A DNA stretch of 9,035 nucleotides, from NCBI GenBank assembly GCA_016927675.1, contig JAFGMF010000235.1:1-9035 (forward strand), written 5' to 3'. Source of the stretch: Candidatus Cloacimonadota bacterium (GTDB lineage Bacteria > Cloacimonadota > Cloacimonadia > Cloacimonadales > TCS61). The translations under genes and the position numbers were made by a program. This document shows, one piece after another, positions 5,964 to 9,035 of the stretch. Each line of letters starts with the position of its first letter. Positions within the stretch are counted from its first letter, which is position 1. The notes below the pieces were generated by a model. It was given only the letters and a program-made list of their open reading frames with translations. It ran no database searches and was not told the origin of the DNA.

Positions 5964-7226
5964 ATGGAAGAAAATCACGAAAACCTGTTTGAGCTGAATA
6001 TGAGTCAGTTAACTAAAATTGCCAAAGACTACAGTATCCTCGATTATAAAGGATTGAAAAAGAATGAACTGGTTCATAAAATATTTGAAATGAATGCAAT
6101 GCAGGAAGGTTTGGCCTTTGTCTCTGGATGTCTGGAAATAGTAGAAGATGGTTACGGCTTTCTGAGATTTCAGGAAAATAACTACACTCCCGGCAGGAAT
6201 GACATCTACGTATCCAGTTCACAGATCAAGAAGTTCGGGCTGAAAAAGGGTCATATCGTATCCGGTCCAGCCAGAGCGCCTAAAGATGAAGAGAAGTATT
6301 TTGCCCTGATCAGAGTTGATTCGATTAATTTCGACCCACCCGGAGAAGTGCGAGAGACTAAATTTTTTGACAAGCTTACTCCATATTATCCCGAAGAAAG
6401 ACTCAATCTCGAAACCGATTCCAAAAACATCTCTACCCGGGTAATCAATTTGTTCACCCCTATTGGTAAAGGGCAGAGAGGTCTGATAGTTGCTGCCCCG
6501 CGAACCGGAAAAACCGTTCTGATGCAGAATATAGCAAACGCTGTTCTCAGCAATCATCCGGAAGTATATGTAATCGTTCTGCTGGTAGATGAACGCCCTG
6601 AAGAAGTTACCGAAATGAAAAGGATATTAATCCCAAGAAATTCCGAAGTGGTCAGTTCTACCTTTGATGAAACTCCACGAAACCATCTTCAAGTTGCAGA
6701 AATGGCACTGGAGAAAGCCAAAAGGATGGTAGAAATCGGACGGGATGTTGTTATCATGCTTGATTCCATCACTCGTCTGGCCAGAGCTTATAATATGGTC
6801 ACTCCGTCCAGCGGAAAAGTTCTTTCCGGCGGTATCGATTCAAACTCTCTGCATAAACCGAAAAAATTCTTCGGTTCAGCCAGAAATACTCTTGAAAAAG
6901 GCAGTCTTACCATTATCGCCACCGCACTTGTTGATACCGGCAGCAGAATGGATCAGGTTATTTTTGAAGAATTCAAAGGAACTGGTAATATGGAGCTTGT
7001 TCTGGATAGATCTATCAGTGATCTGAGACTTTTCCCGGCTATCGATCTGGTAAAATCAGGGACCCGCAGGGAAGAACTGTTACTCACTCAGGAAGAAGTT
7101 AATCGGATGTTCGTGTTACGCAAATTCCTCAAGAATATGAGCCCTGTTCAAGGTATTGAAATGCTGAGAACCAAAATGCTGGTAACCGAAAGCAATCAGG
7201 AATTTCTGAGGATCATGAGCCAGTAA
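5964..7226 (+). CDS. rho: Transcription termination factor Rho
   Basis: Rho is the hexameric RNA-dependent ATPase and translocase that ends transcription of untranslated RNA. The 420 residues match the E. coli length (419), with no large insertion. The N-terminal helical domain (about 1-45) includes MSQLTKIAKDY, typical of Rho. The cold-shock-like primary RNA-binding domain follows, with the RNP1-type DGYGFLRF at 62-69. The motor domain has LTPYYP at its entry, Walker A APRTGKT (178-184, Lys183), DERPEEVTEM starting at Asp209, LDSITRLARAYN (Walker B and Q-loop neighbourhood), SGGIDSNSLHKPKKFFGSAR, the R-loop region EEFKGTGN, and SGTRREELL near the C-terminus. The P-loop reads RTGKT rather than the E. 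coli KAGKT, a variant I recall from other bacteria. Residues equivalent to the bicyclomycin pocket (DER, the Ser and Arg of DSITR, KGTG) are retained, so drug sensitivity is plausible. It leads a three-gene rightward unit and its TAA overlaps the next ATG. Confidence 0.98.
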   Translation: MEENHENLFELNMSQLTKIAKDYSILDYKGLKKNELVHKIFEMNAMQEGLAFVSGCLEIVEDGYGFLRFQENNYTPGRNDIYVSSSQIKKFGLKKGHIVSGPARAPKDEEKYFALIRVDSINFDPPGEVRETKFFDKLTPYYPEERLNLETDSKNISTRVINLFTPIGKGQRGLIVAAPRTGKTVLMQNIANAVLSNHPEVYVIVLLVDERPEEVTEMKRILIPRNSEVVSSTFDETPRNHLQVAEMALEKAKRMVEIGRDVVIMLDSITRLARAYNMVTPSSGKVLSGGIDSNSLHKPKKFFGSARNTLEKGSLTIIATALVDTGSRMDQVIFEEFKGTGNMELVLDRSISDLRLFPAIDLVKSGTRREELLLTQEEVNRMFVLRKFLKNMSPVQGIEMLRTKMLVTESNQEFLRIMSQ

Positions 7227-8425
7227 TGGAAGTACTCTCACCCGCAGGAAATCTGCAGAAATTAAAATATGCGGTTTACTTTGGAGCAGACGCAGTTTAC
7301 GCAGGTGGTTCTGAATTTGGACTTAGAGCTAACTGTGGTAATCTGAATAAAAACGAATTACACCAGGCAGCTTCTTTCTGCCGGGAACAAAACAGGAACT
7401 TGTATATTACCGTAAATATCTTCCCACGCAATGATGATCTGAAAAAACTTCCCGAATATCTGTCTTACCTCCAGGAATTAAAAGTAGACGGACTGATCAT
7501 ATCTGATCCGGGAATATTCAGGTTAGCCCGTGAATTCGCTCCTGAAATCCCAATCCATATCAGTACTCAGGCTAACGTAACATCCTGGAAAAGTGCACAA
7601 TTCTGGTATGAATCCGGTGCTAAACGAATCGTTCTGGCCAGAGAACTGGGAATAACCGAAATAATCGAGATCCGGGAGAAATTACCAGATCTCGAACTGG
7701 AAATTTTTGTGCACGGTGCCATGTGCATGGCATATTCCGGACGCTGCCTGCTAAGCAGTTTTCTGAACAACCGCAGTGCAAATTCGGGAGATTGCTCTCA
7801 ACCATGCCGCTGGTCATACAACCTGGTTGAAGAAACAAGACCCGGTGAATTCTTTCCTCTGGAACAGGATAAACGCGGTTCTTATATCATGAATTCGAAA
7901 GATCTCTGTTTGTTCGACCGACTACCGGAAATAGTTGCTGCAGGGATCGACAGCATTAAAATCGAAGGCAGAATGAAAAGCCTTTACTATGTAGCCAATC
8001 TAAGCCGGGTCTATAAACATGCAGTTCAGTCAATCCGGCACAATCAACCTCTGGATCAAAATCTACGCAAAGAACTCGATAAAATCAGTCATCGGCATTA
8101 TACTCAAGGTTTTTTTTCTGATCCGACAAATCAGGATACTCTGTTTCATAATAACTCCAGTTATCTTCGTAATTATCAGTTCATCGGTGAAATTATCCGT
8201 CAGGAAAATAACTACATTGAAATCCCGGTTAAAGCCAAATTTGTACCCGGTGACGAATTGGAGATTATTTTCCCTGATCCGTCTCAGGATTATTGCTTCA
8301 CAGTAGAAAAAATACTTTCCCAGGAAAATGAACCTCTGATCAAGGCAAATCCCAATACTATCGTAAAAGTGTTGGTTGACAAAAAATTCGGCGAAGCCGG
8401 AATTATCCGAAAAAAGGTCTGTTAA
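7226..8425 (+). CDS. U32 peptidase family protein (probable RNA-hydroxylation factor, TrhP/RlhA-like)
   Basis: This 399-residue protein opens with MEVLSPAGN, then AVYFGADAVYAGG, the standard start of the U32 family with its TIM-like fold. The family signature is intact: EIFVHGAMCMAYSGRC at 159-174 followed by LLSS. Four cysteines, Cys167, Cys174, Cys190 and Cys194, form the conserved set expected to be functionally essential, probably for iron-sulphur binding. Further family motifs are ISTQAN (112-117), MNSKDLC (222-228), KIEGRMKS (245-252) and HYTQGFF (291-297). The last ~80 residues fit the U32 C-terminal beta domain. Although named for a collagenase-like peptidase, characterised bacterial members hydroxylate tRNA uridine-34 (TrhP/YegQ) or 23S rRNA (RlhA/YdcP), using prephenate-derived chemistry. 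The single-domain length, shorter than E. coli YegQ, does not decide between them. It starts in a TAATG overlap with rho; a GAGGA 13 nt upstream is a weak ribosome site, so coupling to rho translation is likely. Confidence 0.92.
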   Translation: MEVLSPAGNLQKLKYAVYFGADAVYAGGSEFGLRANCGNLNKNELHQAASFCREQNRNLYITVNIFPRNDDLKKLPEYLSYLQELKVDGLIISDPGIFRLAREFAPEIPIHISTQANVTSWKSAQFWYESGAKRIVLARELGITEIIEIREKLPDLELEIFVHGAMCMAYSGRCLLSSFLNNRSANSGDCSQPCRWSYNLVEETRPGEFFPLEQDKRGSYIMNSKDLCLFDRLPEIVAAGIDSIKIEGRMKSLYYVANLSRVYKHAVQSIRHNQPLDQNLRKELDKISHRHYTQGFFSDPTNQDTLFHNNSSYLRNYQFIGEIIRQENNYIEIPVKAKFVPGDELEIIFPDPSQDYCFTVEKILSQENEPLIKANPNTIVKVLVDKKFGEAGIIRKKVC

Positions 8426-9035
8426 TGCTAATGCTGAAGAAATTTATGATATTTCTGGTTTTGATCAGCTTTCTGTTATCACTGGCTGCTGAAGACAGTC
8501 TTGAATCAGAATTCAACAGGATCAGAGAATTACCCGAAAAACAAAACCTTTTATCTGCTTATAAAAGTTTTTATAAAGCTAATCCGGACAATTTTTTTGG
8601 TCAGATGTCACTTCTGGAAACAGCAAAAATCCATTTTCTTGATCGGAACTATAAAGAAACAATCAAGCAACTTCAGAAGATAAGTCACAGTGATATTACC
8701 GAAAAGGAATTCTGGTTGGCGAAAGCATATTTAAAAAACAATAACTTTGAAGATGCCATAATCTCTGCTCAGAACTATATCTTTTCTGCCAAAGATGTTA
8801 CGCGGATAGAAGCAGCCTATTTTTTTATTGCTGAGTCTTATATTCAGCAGAGAAAGTTTACCAGAGCTCTAAACACTCTTGATTTTCTGCGTCAATCAGA
8901 GTTCATCACCAATAATATTCCTCTTCTTCATTACAAGATAGGTTACTGCCAGGAAATCCTGGGAAATACGGAGGAAGCACTACAATCCTACAAAAAACTA
9001 AAGCTTGAGTATCCTTATCATCAATACAGTTATCA
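8425..9035 (+). CDS. Exported TPR-repeat protein, 3'-truncated
   Basis: The frame runs open from the ATG to the window edge, giving 203 visible residues. The start overlaps the U32 stop (TAATG) and has AAGG 7 nt upstream; a second ATG at 8431 is less well spaced. Residues 1-22 form a signal peptide: MLMLKKF, then a hydrophobic core (MIFLVLISFLLSL), with likely cleavage near Ala21/Ala22 before EDS. There is no lipobox cysteine, so signal peptidase I and a periplasmic or secreted location are expected. The mature part is almost all helical, with successive TPR-like helix pairs at about 62-86, 95-122, 129-157 and 166-199. The last (YKIGYCQEILG followed by TEEALQSYKKLKLEYP) is closest to the TPR consensus and resembles the YbgF/BamD type of envelope TPR. 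The partner and role are unknown, and the remaining C-terminus could add other domains. Its coupling to rho and a U32 gene is unexplained. Confidence 0.82.
   Translation, partial: MLMLKKFMIFLVLISFLLSLAAEDSLESEFNRIRELPEKQNLLSAYKSFYKANPDNFFGQMSLLETAKIHFLDRNYKETIKQLQKISHSDITEKEFWLAKAYLKNNNFEDAIISAQNYIFSAKDVTRIEAAYFFIAESYIQQRKFTRALNTLDFLRQSEFITNNIPLLHYKIGYCQEILGNTEEALQSYKKLKLEYPYHQYSY

Noticed and set aside
8501..8683. 60-codon open frame on the + strand
   Set aside because: It is a shifted frame inside the signal-peptide/TPR gene, which is open from 8425 to the window edge and has clear protein character.
1..9035. tRNA, rRNA, CRISPR repeats, insertion-sequence ends or attachment sites
   Set aside because: Reading both strands I saw no regularly spaced repeats, no transposase or integrase fragments and no cloverleaf-like segment; the only gene-free stretch is 5677-5963.

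Overview
The window is a compact, roughly 40% G+C bacterial chromosome segment with seven protein-coding genes, two of them cut by the window edges. I see no RNA gene, mobile element, CRISPR array or other sign of a recently acquired island. The starts are ATG. Four neighbouring gene pairs share a 1-bp stop/start overlap (TGATG or TAATG), so this genome packs its genes tightly and probably relies on translational coupling. Rho, QueE, YigZ and a U32-family protein are widespread bacterial housekeeping proteins, and the last gene encodes an exported TPR protein. Together they suggest a free-living bacterium, probably diderm, perhaps from a lineage such as Cloacimonadota. That placement is a low-confidence impression, because no marker in the window fixes the phylum.

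Layout. Positions 1-1508 (+ strand) hold the 3' part of an ATZ/TRZ-type amidohydrolase followed, with a 1-bp overlap, by queE (7-carboxy-7-deazaguanine synthase of the queuosine/preQ0 pathway). Positions 1514-5676 (- strand) form a three-gene unit read right to left: a 112-residue single-pass membrane protein of unknown function, a 1061-residue SNF2/SWI2-type helicase with a degenerate SWIM-like zinc finger, and yigZ (IMPACT/UPF0029 family). This unit runs tail to tail into queE with only 5 bp between the stop codons. Positions 5677-5963 are an AT-rich divergent control region. Positions 5964-9035 (+ strand) hold rho, a U32-family protein and the start of an exported TPR protein, all joined by TAATG overlaps.

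The most structured non-coding DNA is the divergent region. It contains back-to-back TTGACA boxes in an ATGTCAA/TTGACAT inverted repeat, a perfect 8-5-8 dyad overlapping the candidate leftward -10, and a second dyad enclosing the candidate rightward -35. A tiny ATG reading frame ends in a TAATG overlap with rho. I do not see a clearly new multi-gene system. The best candidates for a second look are the SNF2 protein with its small membrane partner and the rho leader.
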